Shown in pieces: positions 29,690 through 39,327 of a DNA stretch of 64,000 nt (within the stretch, counting starts at the first letter, position 1; every line of letters begins with the position of its first letter). The position numbers and the translations under genes were made by a program. Origin of the DNA: Prorocentrum cordatum (Eukaryota > Sar > Dinophyceae > Prorocentrales > Prorocentraceae). The notes beneath the pieces were generated by a model. The model worked only from the letters and a program-made list of their open reading frames with translations, ran no database searches and was not told where the DNA came from. The DNA lies in NCBI GenBank assembly GCA_963575745.1, contig CAUYUJ010015271.1, positions 7,501-71,500 of the forward strand, in the 5' to 3' direction.

Positions 29690-30605
29690 CGACCGTCATT
29701 ATCACCAGCATCATCACCCATATCGGCACACCCCTCACACGTTTCGTGGCCCCATAGGGAGCTCCACCGAAGGCCCCAGTGCCACCGCCCGCATGCGTCC
29801 CCCACACCAATTTCGGCACACCCCTCACACGTTCCGTGGCCCCAGGGGGATCTCCACCGAAGGCCCCAGTGCCACCGCCCGCATGCGTCCCCTACATCCA
29901 TTTCGGCACACCCCTCACACGCTTCGTGGCCCCATAGGGAGCTCCACCGAAGGCCCCAGTGCCACCGCCCGCATGCGTCCCCCACACCCATGTCGGCACA
30001 CCCCTCACACGCTTCGTGTCCCCATAGGGAGCTCCACCGAAGGCCCCAGTGCCACCGCCCGCATGCGTCCCCCACACACACATGTCGGCACACTCCTCAC
30101 ACGCTTCGTGGCCCCATAGGGAGCTCCACCGAAGGCTCCAGTGCCACCGCCCGCATGCGTCCCCCACCCATTTCGGCACACCCCTCACACGTTTCGTGGC
30201 CCCATAGGGAGCTCCACCGAAGGCCCCAGTGCCCCGCCGCATGCGTCCCCCACACCCATGTCGGCACACCCCTCACACGTTTCGTGGCCCCATAGGGAGC
30301 TCCACCGAAGGCCCCAGTGCCACCGCCCGCATGCGTCCTCCACACCCATTTCGGCACATCCCTCACACGCTTCGTGGCCCCATAGGGGTCGCCACCGAAG
30401 GCCCCAGTGCCACCGCCCACATGCGCCCCCCCCACACACATTCTGGCACATTTCTCACACGTTTCGTGGCCCCATAGGGAGCCACCGAAGGCCCCAGTGC
30501 CACCGCCCGCATGCGTCCCCCACACCCATGTCGGCACACCCCTCACACGCTTCCTGGCCCCATAAGGGGGCTCCACCGAAGGCGCCAATGCCACCGCCAC
30601 CATGC
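29392..30605 (+). repeat. Composite repeat: (ATC)n plus ten ~89-bp monomers
   Basis: CCAACCATCCTGTGGTGTTG..CCTCGTTTTGAA, then CTC tract, then (ATC)n to ~29,720. Then about ten units of CGGCACACCCCTCACACG, TTTCGTGGCCCCATAGGGAG, CTCCACCGAAGGCCCCAGTG and CCACCGCCCGCATGCGTCCC. An inverted short copy is at 8,590-8,990. Confidence 0.95.
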
Positions 30606-30734
30606 GTCCGCCACATTCAAGGTTTCAGGGAACAGCTCCAGACCTCTGGGGAGAAGGAGGAGGCGGAGGAGGAGGAGGAGGCCCGCTCCCCCCCGTATGG
30701 CTGTTGCTTTGGCATTCGCGGGAGATTCCATTCC

Positions 30735-31042
30735 ACCAGCGAGGGTCTTTCCGGTGTTCTCGCTGTGGTCGTTGTAAACGAGCGGTGGAGGAGAGGCCTG
30801 GGAACGGCAAGAAGGAGGACGACGACGGGTGGCTGGAGCGCTATGCGCTGCTCTCGCGCGCCACGCGCCACGAGGACCTCCTGCTCATGCGGGCGCCGCG
30901 CATCGAGTTCTTCCTGGCAGGGCCGCCAGAGGGCTTGCGGAAGCAGCTGGAGCAGTTTGCGGCCCGCACGAAGCGATGCAGGAGGGAGGCGACTGCCCTC
31001 GCCAGAGAGCTCGGCTTCACCGAGTTTATCTGCGAGGCCTGA
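30735..31042 (+). CDS. Possible terminal exon or gene fragment
   Basis: The frame ending at 31,042 contains FRCSRCGRCKRAVEERPGNG and then GWLERYALLSRATRHEDLLL, RAPRIEFFLAGPPEGLRKQL, EQFAARTKRCRREATALARE and GFTEFICEA. After ~30,745 this is non-repetitive, charged and helix-like, unlike the repeat translation before it. The CxxCxxC at the start hints at a metal-binding turn. No start codon or splice acceptor can be assigned, so it is treated as a 3' exon or decayed copy. Function unknown. Confidence 0.4.
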
Positions 31043-31095
31043 CCTGAGGAGCGCCCCCCCTCGAGCCGCACCTTCTCTCGATTGCCCAACTCATT

Positions 31096-31375
31096 ATTTG
31101 GCCTCGCGCCGCGGACGACCCGCGCGCGTCGCTGGGACCCTCCCGGGGCGACCAGCGCGCGTCGCGGGAACTCCGCGCTGCGTTCTTCCCTGCGCCTCGC
31201 TCATCCGTCGTCGCTCTGCCCCGCGGTCAGCCTTGCCCGCTATCGGCCAGCCAGGTAGCTAGCTAGCTCTCTTTGCTCCGCGCAGCGGACGACCCGCGCG
31301 CGTTGCCGGGGCTCTTCCGGGGCGACCGGCGCGCGTCGCGGGGACTCCGCGCCGCGCTGCGCCCGCAGCTTTGGA
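31096..31375 (+). repeat. GC-rich ~90-bp direct duplication
   Basis: GCGGACGACCCGCGCGCGT..GGGGCGACC.GCGCGCGTCGCGGG occurs at about 31,105-31,185 and again at 31,284-31,365. No coding assignment. Confidence 0.8.
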
Positions 31376-31689
31376 CTTTTGAGCGCGCGGGCAAAGAGGG
31401 AGGAAACGAAGGGAAGGAAGCGGGCGCGATCCTCGTGGGGGGCGCGCCGACGTGGGCGTCGCGGCGCGCGGGCGCCGCCGCCGGGGTTCCCGCGGAAGCT
31501 TTCTGCGGCGGCCACGCACAGTGTCACGAGTGCACAGACAGGCATGCCCGAACCTTTCATCACATTCATCTACATTTACATGAGGCGTAGCAATGATCGC
31601 ATCGGTGCAAATATATCCGCTCGCGCGCAGACTCATTCACACTTAGACTCGCTCGCGCTCAGATTCACCCGCGCTCAGTCTCTCGTAAT

Positions 31690-31883
31690 TAGACCAGTCG
31701 TTTTCTTTCGTGTTGTGTACCCCCCATATTTCGGCACGCCCTTCATGCGGTTCGTGGGCATCACCGAAAAGATAATCGCAATTGCAGTAGTCACAACTGC
31801 ATATGGTTGGGTCCTTCGCCAGGATAATTTATGTTGTTTTTTTTCGCCCAAGATCCTCCTGTAGGAGGACATGCCCGACCTAA
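31690..31883 (+). repeat. Dispersed repeat copy 2 followed by a TIR end
   Basis: 31,690-31,835 matches 1-170. 31,852-31,883 (CCTCCTGTAGGAGGACATGC..CCGACCTAA) is the right-hand end of the TTAAGTCGGGC inverted-repeat family; no matching left end was found nearby. Confidence 0.7.
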
Positions 31884-32167
31884 CGCTACTGCCGCACCGC
31901 ACGCAACGATCGGCAAGCTGCGCGCCTGAGGTCACCCTTCGCCCGGGGTCACTCCCGCGCGCAGCCGGCCGACAAGGACACGCCGCCGCATCACAGGCCT
32001 TCCCATATGGTCCCGGGTAGAGACGGGGTCGGAGGATCGCGCCGCACGGGGCCGACGTCGGGGCCGCCCTTTGGATCCGAAGACGGCCCCCCTGTGACGG
32101 TGCGCGCAAAGGGGGTGGAGTGAGGGGAGAAGGCTTCTTAGTAGGAGGCTGCTTCTTAGTTGGCGAC

Positions 32168-32172
32168 ATATG

Positions 32173-32227
<55 letters not shown>

Positions 32228-32265
32228 ATATGTATATATATATATATATATACATATATATACCC
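32168..32265. repeat. (TA)n microsatellite
   Basis: Interrupted TATA runs with TATGTATA spacers; pyrimidine-rich CTC sequence follows to ~32,530. Confidence 0.9.
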
Positions 32266-32758
32266 CCCCAAGATCCCTATTTTCCGTGCTCTGTTCTGCT
32301 TTCCTCTCTTCGTCCTCCTCCTCTTTCTCATCCTCCTCCTTTCCCCCCCCATCCTCTCCCCTCATACTTTCTCCTCCTTTTGCTCTATTCATATCTCTCT
32401 GGTCTTCCTCCTCCTCCTCCTCGTTCTCATCCCTGTCCTATCTTTCTGTTTCTGTACTTCCTGGATTAATCCAGGGCTCGGCGGTTTAATCCACCTCTCC
32501 TTCCTCCCTCCTCCCTTCCCTCCTCCTAGAGAGGGGAAGCACACTCGGTGCCCTTCCGCCAATCCGTTTCGGCGTCCAGGGACCGCTTTCGGGCCCCAGA
32601 ACCATCAAAAACGACCCAGAGCGAAAAACCATCCCAAGGAAAAGGGTGTGGACCTTTGGGGCCGCGGATTTCCTCATGGCCCCAGGCGATTCCCCTTTTC
32701 CTACTCCTCCTCCGCCTTCAACTTCTCCCCCCCCCCTCCTCCTACTCGCCCCACCCTG

Positions 32759-32781
32759 TCCGTAGCCATCATCGGCTCAAG
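32759..32781 (+). other. DinoSL relict
   Basis: TCCGTAGCCAT-CATC-GGCTCAAG: all leader bases are present except the T run, replaced by CATC (one extra base). 53 bases upstream of the ATG at 32,835. Confidence 0.92.
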
Positions 32782-32834
32782 TTGCCCCCGCGCGGGCTGA
32801 TCCGAAGATTTGTGTCGAAGTCTTACAGGCAGGT

Positions 32835-33791
32835 ATGAACACCTCGATTGCGGTATCTGGTCGTGTTGTGTTGACCCGTGATGGTAAACGGGCGCGCCTG
32901 GATTTGAGCGTTGGCAATCCGTCAGAACCCTCGGGCTCGGCAGCTGCTGACATCATCCGCCTCTTGGAGCCGGCTGCCCCTTCGGGGCCGCCCGTTGCCC
33001 CCGTGCCGATCGCGGACCGCGTCCGCCCGCGCGCTGTGGATGTTATTGGTGACGTGAACGCAGGGCGCTTGACCGTGCACCCGTCGAAGACCGACCTCTT
33101 ACTGAAGGAGGTGAACAACCAGATGAATTACATACAGGCGTCTTGCGGAATGCAGCGCCGCCAGGAATGCCAATGGAGTGAAGCAGCCCAGAACAAGCTC
33201 GTCGCCTGGCTCAACAAGCGCAGGCAAAAGGGAAAGGTCCCTGACGGCCCCCCTGCACGTGAGGCGCCCCCCGCCCTGGCACTCATGGACGGCGTCGTGG
33301 GCGACGAGGGCGGCGAGGGCGACGACGAGGGCGGCAAGGGCGACAATGAGGGTGGCGAGAACGACGGCTCGAAGAAGGACGAGGGCGAGGACGAGGAGGA
33401 GGAGGGCGAGGAGAGCTCGAAGGACAAGGACAGCGACTCTGAGAACACCTCGGAGGACGAGGACAAGGGCTCGGAGGACACCGAGGGGGCCGAGGACAAG
33501 GGCTCGGAGGACACCGAGGGCGAGGGCAAGGGCTCGGAGGACAGCTCAAAGGGCGAGGGCGGCTCGGAGCACGAAAACTACGCGGAGGGTGGGGTCCCGA
33601 TGGACGAGTTCGAGGAACTGTTCGCCAGGTGCGCGGATGCCGAGGCAGAGTGCTGCCGCCTCACCATGGAGAACAAGGAGCTCAAGATGCACGAGGCAGA
33701 GTGCTGCCGCCTCACCAAGGAGAACGAGGACCTCAAGATGTATATCGAGCGCATGTCCCAGCATTGGGCAGACAGCTCGGATTCCGAGTGA
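32835..33791 (+). CDS. Unknown acidic, coiled-coil protein, intronless
   Basis: A 318-residue protein starting MNTSIAVSGRVVLTRDGKRA. Residues 1-~150: a basic, mixed domain (NQMNYIQASCGMQRRQECQW; NKLVAWLNKRRQKGK). Residues ~151-255: very acidic Gly/Glu/Asp/Ser repeats, with DKGSEDTEGA and DKGSEDTEGE in tandem. Residues 256-318: MDEFEELFARCADAEAECCR with an internal duplication (AECCRLTMENKELKM then AECCRLTKENEDLKM), a leucine-containing coiled coil. The layout (basic head, acidic hinge, coiled coil) suits a chromatin- or scaffold-type protein, but no family is recognised. No introns; a clear leader relict upstream. It stands alone in a repeat desert. Confidence 0.8.
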   Translation: MNTSIAVSGRVVLTRDGKRARLDLSVGNPSEPSGSAAADIIRLLEPAAPSGPPVAPVPIADRVRPRAVDVIGDVNAGRLTVHPSKTDLLLKEVNNQMNYIQASCGMQRRQECQWSEAAQNKLVAWLNKRRQKGKVPDGPPAREAPPALALMDGVVGDEGGEGDDEGGKGDNEGGENDGSKKDEGEDEEEEGEESSKDKDSDSENTSEDEDKGSEDTEGAEDKGSEDTEGEGKGSEDSSKGEGGSEHENYAEGGVPMDEFEELFARCADAEAECCRLTMENKELKMHEAECCRLTKENEDLKMYIERMSQHWADSSDSE

Positions 33792-34440
33792 GATTGCTTC
33801 TGCCTAGAAACGAACGCGGTGGTCACGAAAAAGGGGTCCGGAGGCGCAAAACCAAATAGGAAGGAGCTCTCGAGAAGAGCTCGGAAGATGTAGCAATAGC
33901 TAGGAACAGCAAAATATATCAAGGAACGTAGATGTTGTTATAGTTTGGAACAGCTCCTCCCCCCGCTGGATTAATCCAGGGCCGTTGGGATCAAAGCGTT
34001 TCCTGTTTCTCCCTCTCTCTCCTCCTCCCTCCCCCCAGTCGCCGTTTGAGACTCAAGGCGCAGCCAGCCAACGGGAACAACGACGCAACACCACAATGGC
34101 ACACAAACGGCGGCACACAGGAAGCAACACAGCAACGATCACGACGCCGATGATCGGTCATCAGAAACACCACCACTGAGACAATAACGGAAACAGCCGA
34201 CAGAACAGCGACAGAACGCAGCAACATCATACTAACGACCCAAATAACACCCACGAACTAAATAAAGCAGCCGTAGTTGATGAAAAAATACATCCTTGCA
34301 AAAGCACGCCTTTGCCACCCTCCGTGTCTGTCTGGGCTCAAGCGCGTCAGCGCGCCAGGGGATAAGGCGCGCCTGCCCGTTCCTTGCCAGGGCCGTCGGC
34401 CAGAGCCGCGCCCTGCAGCTGCTTCGTTCGTTCTCGAACT
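33792..34440. other. Intergenic, no gene seen
   Basis: Contains CTGGATTAATCCAGGGC at ~33,965, also present as CTGGATTAATCCAGGGC at ~32,461. This is a palindromic 15-mer (CTGGATTAATCCAG) shared by both flanks of the 32,835 gene. 34,070-34,230 is CAACA-rich. Confidence 0.5.
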
Positions 34441-34554
34441 CGCCGAAGCGATTGAAAAAAAAACTTCCCTCCTCTCCTCCACGCTCCCCTGCTCTGCCGC
34501 TTTTCCTCCTCCTTCTCCTCCCCCTCCTCCCTCCCTTGTGTTCCTCCTCTTCCG

Positions 34555-34865
34555 CTGGCGGAACTTTTTTTTTCTTTTTTTTCCTCCTCCCGCTTTCGGA
34601 GGCAGAGTTTTTTCCTTTTTTTCCCTGTGAAAACACAGTTTTTCCTTATTTTCCTTTTTTTCCCTCTTTTTCGGTCTTTCCCCTGGGACGGCGGAGAAAT
34701 TCGGAGGACCGAACGAGGCAGGGAAAAGAGGAAAAAAAGGAAAAATAAGGAAAAACCTGTGTTTTCACAGGGAAAAAAAGGAAAAAAACTCTGCCTCCGA
34801 GGGCGGGAGGAGGAAAAAAAGGAAAAAACTTTCCGCCTGCGGAAGAGGAGGAAAGGGAGATGGAC
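34555..34865. repeat. Long imperfect palindrome 1
   Basis: The left arm holds TTCGGAGGCAGAG-TTTTTTCC, CCCTGTGAAAACACAG and TTTTTCC runs. The right arm is their reverse complement, centred near 34,705 on a short non-palindromic core (GGACGGCGGAGAAATTCGGA). CCTGTGAAAACACAGG is itself a small palindrome. Confidence 0.85.
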
Positions 34866-34939
34866 GGAGGAGGAGGAGGAGGAGGACGACGACGACGACG
34901 GGGAGGAGGAGGAGGAGGAGGACGACGAGGAGGAACAGG

Positions 34940-35245
34940 GAGAGACGGATTTTTCCTCTTTTTCCTCCTCCGGCCTTGGGGCGCGGAGATTTTTTCCTCT
35001 TTTTCCCTGTGAAAACACAGGTTTTTTCCTATTTTTCCTTTTTTTCCTCTTTTCCCTGCCTCGTTCGGGCCCTCCAGATTTTTCCGCCGCCCCAGGGGAA
35101 AGACCGAAAAAGAGGAAAAAAAAAAAATAGGGAAAAACCTGTGTTTTCACAGGGAAAAAAGGAAAAAAACATTGCCTCCGAGGGCGGGAGGAGGAAAAAA
35201 AGGAAAAAAACGTTCCGCCTGCGGAAGAGGAGGAAAACGAGGGAA
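34940..35245. repeat. Long imperfect palindrome 2
   Basis: Same arms as palindrome 1 (TTTTCCCTGTGAAAACACAG and its complement at ~35,005 and ~35,137; GAGGGCGGGAGGAGG; CGCCTGCGGAAGAGGAGG), with the same core in the reverse orientation (GGGCCCTCCAGATTTTTCCG). The core of palindrome 1 therefore appears flipped. Confidence 0.85.
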
Positions 35246-35330
35246 GGAGGAGGAAGCTGAAAGGAGAAGGGAGGAGGAGGAGGAGGGAGAGGAGGAGGAA
35301 GCAACATGGGGATCTTGGGGGGGGGTGCGA

Positions 35331-35332
<2 letters not shown>

Positions 35333-35385
<53 letters not shown>
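35333..35385. repeat. (TA)n microsatellite
   Basis: Nearly pure TA, followed by CATA repeats. Confidence 0.9.
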
Positions 35386-35398
<13 letters not shown>

Positions 35399-35404
35399 CA
35401 CATA

Positions 35405-35558
35405 TAGGGAACGACAAGTGAAATAAACATAAAAACTCGAAAGTGTCCGCGCGGGCCCCCTGGCGCGCTCCGCGCGCCAGGTCCAGCGCGGATCCAAGAC
35501 ATCCGCGCGGACCTCCGGGTTTTTATGTTTATGCCACTTTTTGTTCCCCATATGACAA
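35405..35558. mobile_element. MITE-like element with GGGAACGA / AAACATAAAAAC ends
   Basis: The left end GGGAACGACAAGTGAAATAA..ACATAAAAACTCG and right end (reverse complement) GGGGAACAAAAAGTGGCATA..AACATAAAAACCCG flank a CGCGCGG-rich hairpin centre. Related ends lie near 50,768, 57,492, 57,525, 60,172, 60,205, 60,250-60,290 and 60,340-60,372. Confidence 0.8.
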
Positions 35559-36165
35559 TACACCGGCGATGCGGCGACGGCGCGCATGCATCGCCGATGC
35601 ATTGGCGATGTTTTCGGGCCTCCGCATTGGAAGCCCGTCAGCGACTTACCAGTTCTTTTCTTCCGACCATCTCGTCCGATGCCCGTAGCTTGTCTTCCAT
35701 GGTCGGGCTGCGCGCACGTGCGCGCCGAAGGGTGCTCGGGCGCCTGCTCGGCGCGACGGCGACGTTGGCAGAGGTTGGCCAAGTCGCTGATTCCCGACGA
35801 CCGTTGTTTCAGGACAGGTTCCGATTGTCTCTTGCCCCCGTGGAGGGTGGGACGCTCGAGCGAAAAAACTACACCAGAGAAAAACCCAATCAGTGGGTGG
35901 TTTGAATTTGGATCGATAAACAGAGATCCACAAGGAGATCGACCAGGAACCCAGGTACCCAGGAACCTAGAACCTTCCGAAATCGGCCCGGAACCAATAG
36001 CCAGGAACCGGGAACCCGGGAACCCAGCCAGCTACCAACATCGGCGGGAATAATTCTCCGCCAAATCTTGCAATATCCGCTATGGGACCCCTCCATTGCA
36101 AGTTCCGATGGGGGAGCGCGCCTTTTTTTTCATTCCTGCCCGAAGGGCCCAGCGCTTCTGTCGCA
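35559..36165. other. No gene seen
   Basis: Starts with a GCGATGCGGCG..GCATCGCCGATGCATTGGCGA fragment of the GATGC foldback family (35,565-35,615). 35,935-36,040 is a degenerate CCCAGGAACC repeat. Otherwise unremarkable. Confidence 0.45.
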
Positions 36166-36169
36166 GCAG

Positions 36170-36310
36170 CGCGCCGAGAGGCTCCCCGCGGCGGCTCGGG
36201 GCGTTGGATGCCCCCCAGGAGCGGGCGCGCGCCGCCCGGGAGGCGCTGGAGCAGGAACGGCGGGTCCTGGCCGCCGCCCTGGAAGAGGCGCCCCTCCTCC
36301 GTTGCGGTGG
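36170..36310 (+). other. Coding-like helical fragment
   Basis: One frame reads LDAPQERARAAREALEQERR and VLAAALEEAPLLR, a clean coiled-coil pattern with no repeat in the DNA. No start, stop or splice site can be assigned. A similar fragment is at 63,110-63,240. Possibly an exon of an unseen gene. Confidence 0.3.
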
Positions 36311-36384
36311 GGGCCTCGGCTCGGGCGGGCCCAGGTTCACGAGCGGCGACACATTTCTCGGCATCGTTTTGCCAATCCCCCTCC

Positions 36385-36536
36385 CCATCCCCGTCCCCCT
36401 CGAGACTCCCACCAAATTACCACCCCAGCTGGGGATGCACCCCTCGAAGCCCGAAGGGAACGGCCCATATCCCCATCTGAGGGGGGTAAATCGGCCAGTG
36501 GGGCCCAGGCCACGCCGCTGGGGATGGGGGTCGGAT
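36385..36536. repeat. Foldback repeat (partner at 55,515-55,665)
   Basis: CCCCATCCCC..GGGGATG ends with a shared interior: CCCGAAGG.AACGGC.CATA, TCCCCATCT, GGGGGGTAAATCGGCCAGTG and GGGCCCAGGCCA. The ends (ATCCCCATGCCC / GGGGATGGGGGTCGG) are inverted. Confidence 0.8.
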
Positions 36537-36986
36537 AAACGAGGCTCAATCTGCACAGACGAAGTATACTTCAAAGCATGCAAGGAAGCCTCAGGAAGTC
36601 TGGGCTTGGCCGAGGGCGAGGGCGGCAAGGCTGAACTTCCCTCGCAGCCGCTTCAGCGGCCGCACCTCCTCACACTTGATGGCGTTTGGGGGAGGAGAGT
36701 GCCCGCATTCCAGGCACTCAAAGGCCCATCCGAAGGGTGCCGCGAGCGGCGAGCATGTCCGTATCCGCGCCCTCGCGGTCCGGATTCTGGGGCGCGATCC
36801 CGGGGATACGCGGTCGCACGGGTACGCTCCGCGCAGGGCATCCGCTACAGAAACGCCCTGTGTCCGCGGGGTCGCGGCCCAGGGGCCTGGCCCGCGAGGC
36901 CGATACGGATATGTTTTTCGCCCACAAGAGGAGGGGGGTGGGGCTTTCTCGAGGGCCCCCAAACGGTGTGGTGACCACGCTGTGTG

Positions 36987-37520
36987 GTTTGAGGGAGTTT
37001 CTGTGGAGCTCACGTCATCCTGACCTTCAGCGAGCGAAAGAGTTGCCTCCCAGCGCACCCCCAGGGACCATTGCCAGCGATGCGCCGGGCGTGTCCCGAT
37101 CCGGCGCCCTCGCTCGAGACATCCTCCCAAAATCGCCCCACGGGCCCCCAGCGCACCCCCAGGGAGCGTTTCTGGCGATGCGCCGGGCGAGCCGGGCGTG
37201 TCCCAATCCGGCGCCCTCGCTTGAGACATCTTTGCAAAATCGCCCCACGGGCCCCCATGGGGGCTCGTGGAACCTTTTCCGGCGCTGCGCCAGAAGCACC
37301 GCACCGGGCGTGTCCCCATCCGGCACGGCACCCTCGCTCGAGACATCCTCGCAACATCGCCCCACGTCTCCCCAGCGCAAATGGCGCCCTCGCTCGAGAC
37401 ATCCTCGCAGAATCGCCCACGGGCCGGAAGCGCACCCCTGTGCGAGCCATTTCTGGCGATGCGCCAGGCGCGCCATGGGCGCGCGGGTCCCAATATCCGG
37501 CGCGCTCGCTCGAGAGATAC
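36987..37520 (-). repeat. Diverged satellite relatives, minus orientation
   Basis: Starts with GTTTGAGGGAGTTTCTGTGG..CACGTCATCC, the reverse complement of the right edge of array 2. It then has five spaced copies of the core as CGCCCTCGCTCGAGACATCC (about 37,105, 37,212, 37,331, 37,386 and 37,500), embedded in GGCGATGCGCCGGGCG sequence not found in the main satellite. Confidence 0.8.
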
Positions 37521-37599
37521 GGCGATGCGCCGGGTGCACCGGGCGAGGACGAGGACGACAAGGAGGACTATAGCACGAGGGCGAGCGCGAGTAGGAGAA

Positions 37600-37960
37600 G
37601 GATGAGCAGTGAGGAAGACGCAGGAGGAGGAGGAGGAGGAGGAGGAGGAGGAGGAGGAGGAGGTGGGAGGAGAGAGGAGGAGGAGGAGGAGGAGGAGGAG
37701 GAGGAGGAGGAGGAGGAGGAGGAGGAGGAGGAGGAGGAGGAGGAGGAGGAGGAGGAGGAGGAGGAGGAGGAGGAGGAGGAGGAGGAGGAGGAGGGAGGAG
37801 AAAGGAGGAGGAGGAGGAGGAGGAGGAGGAGGAGGGCGAGGAGGAGGAGGAGGAGGAGGAGGAGGAGGAGGAGGAGGAGGAGGGAGAGCGAGAATGTGGA
37901 GGAGGAGAAGGAGGAGGAGGAGGCGGGGTGGAGGAGGAGGAGGAGGAGGACGGATGACCT
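37600..37960. repeat. (GAG)n microsatellite
   Basis: More than 300 bases of AGG triplets with few interruptions; open in all frames of both strands. Confidence 0.97.
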
Positions 37961-38260
37961 CCAGGGACCTGCAGCTCGTGGGCCTCATACACCTGTTCTT
38001 CACCCTCCTGAGCTTCACCCGCCGTACCACCGCCGCCCGCTCATTCTCACCATCGTCGTCGAGCACGGGCGCACGCCCCTTCTTCTATACGGTGGGGGCG
38101 TTGGTTAAGGAATGCGCCCAGGAGGCTTCAGACCCTGAAGGAGGGTTCCTTCTCTGATGAGGGCGGCGGTAATACCCATGGGCAATCCACGACTGGGGTT
38201 CTACTGGCTTCCAGACCTTGGATTCCTTATCCAGTGGTTCCATATCCAATGCCCACACCG

Positions 38261-38302
38261 TATACAGAAACTCCCGATCAACCGCAGAGCGGCCGGCTAG
38301 TA
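38261..38302. repeat. Inverted exact copy of 714-755
   Basis: See 714-755. It begins with TATACAGAAACTCCCGATCA. It abuts the left end of the GATGC foldback element. Confidence 0.9.
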
Positions 38303-38304
38303 AT

Positions 38305-38532
38305 CTAGGCCGCCCAGATGGGGTCGGAGTAAATGGGGTCGGAGGGTCGCGCCGCATCGCCGATGCATCGGCGGTGCTGTTCGATGTGGAACCCGATTTC
38401 GTCGATGCACCGGCGTCGCCGCTGCACTGCCGACGTCGCTGATACGTCGTCGATGCATCGTCGACGCAGCGTCGATGCGGCGCGATCCTTCGACACCATT
38501 TCTCCGAAGACATCTGGGAGGCCTCTAGGTCA
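38305..38532. mobile_element. GATGC foldback MITE, copy 1
   Basis: Inverted ends CCCAGATGGGGTCGGAGTAA..GGGTCGCGCCGCATCG (left) and, as reverse complement, CCCAGATGTCTTCGGAGAAA..GGATCGCGCCGCATCG (right). The interior is made of GCATCGCCGATGC palindromic units. Related copies at 49,128-49,316 and 54,845-55,090. Confidence 0.85.
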
Positions 38533-38539
38533 GTCAGTG

Positions 38540-38680
38540 GGAGCGCGGAGAGACCGCGCGGTTTCAGGACGTGGCTCGTTCTTCGAGGACGTCTCGAGCG
38601 ACTGGGGCCTTTCAGGTCCCAAAGTCGTGCGGTGAGGGACCGTGCTGAGAGGTCGTTTGGGCCCCACTGTTTCGAGACCC
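38540..38680 (+). repeat. Dispersed repeat (partner at 61,185-61,300)
   Basis: CGCGGTTTCAGGAC, CTCGTTCTTCGAGGACGTCT, GAGCGACTGGGGCCT, AGGTCCCA..GCGTGCGG and GAGGTCGTT occur in the same order at 61,185-61,300. It includes the GAGGAYRTCTCGRGCGA core. Confidence 0.8.
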
Positions 38681-39327
38681 CGAAGAACAAATTGGCTCGG
38701 ATTTTCTGACATTTCCGTCGATTCTCGGCGGTCTTCCAGCCTCGGTATGCTCTCTCCAGCAGCTGCGCCTCGCCGAGAGCTTCCTCTGGGCGCCCAGATG
38801 GTCACGACTGGCCGCCCGATACTCAAACTCTGACCCGAACAGTAGACTATATATACTGTATGGGAGGATCATTCGGGCCGTGCCAAGGGGGGAGATCGGG
38901 ATCGGGATGTCTCTGCGATCTCTGCGGCATGCTCCGGGCTTCGGCACTGCAGCGTGGCGCTTGCCTCGACACTCAGGCGCCCGGGGGGCGTCAGGAAGAC
39001 GGAGCACACATCGGTCGTTGAAAGTGTGTATTGCTTGGAATCCCAGGTTCCAATACATATGCTTTATAAGCGCCTTCCTACTTCCATGGCCGAGTGGCAG
39101 ACCCGATCTACGTTCCACGCCTTCCTACTTCATGCTTCTGCCTACTTCTTCCGACCGATGGGTGGTAGCTTGACTGGTTGCTATTCCTCTCGGCCCCCCA
39201 TCCGGTGCGCCTTGTGCGGCCAGCCTGGGGCCGGGCTGCATGTTCTGCTCTCCCGGGTCGCGCGGCGTTCGCCGTGCGGAGATGGGGTCGTGCCGAGGAT
39301 CCTCAGGACGCGTGCTGGCCCAACGCG

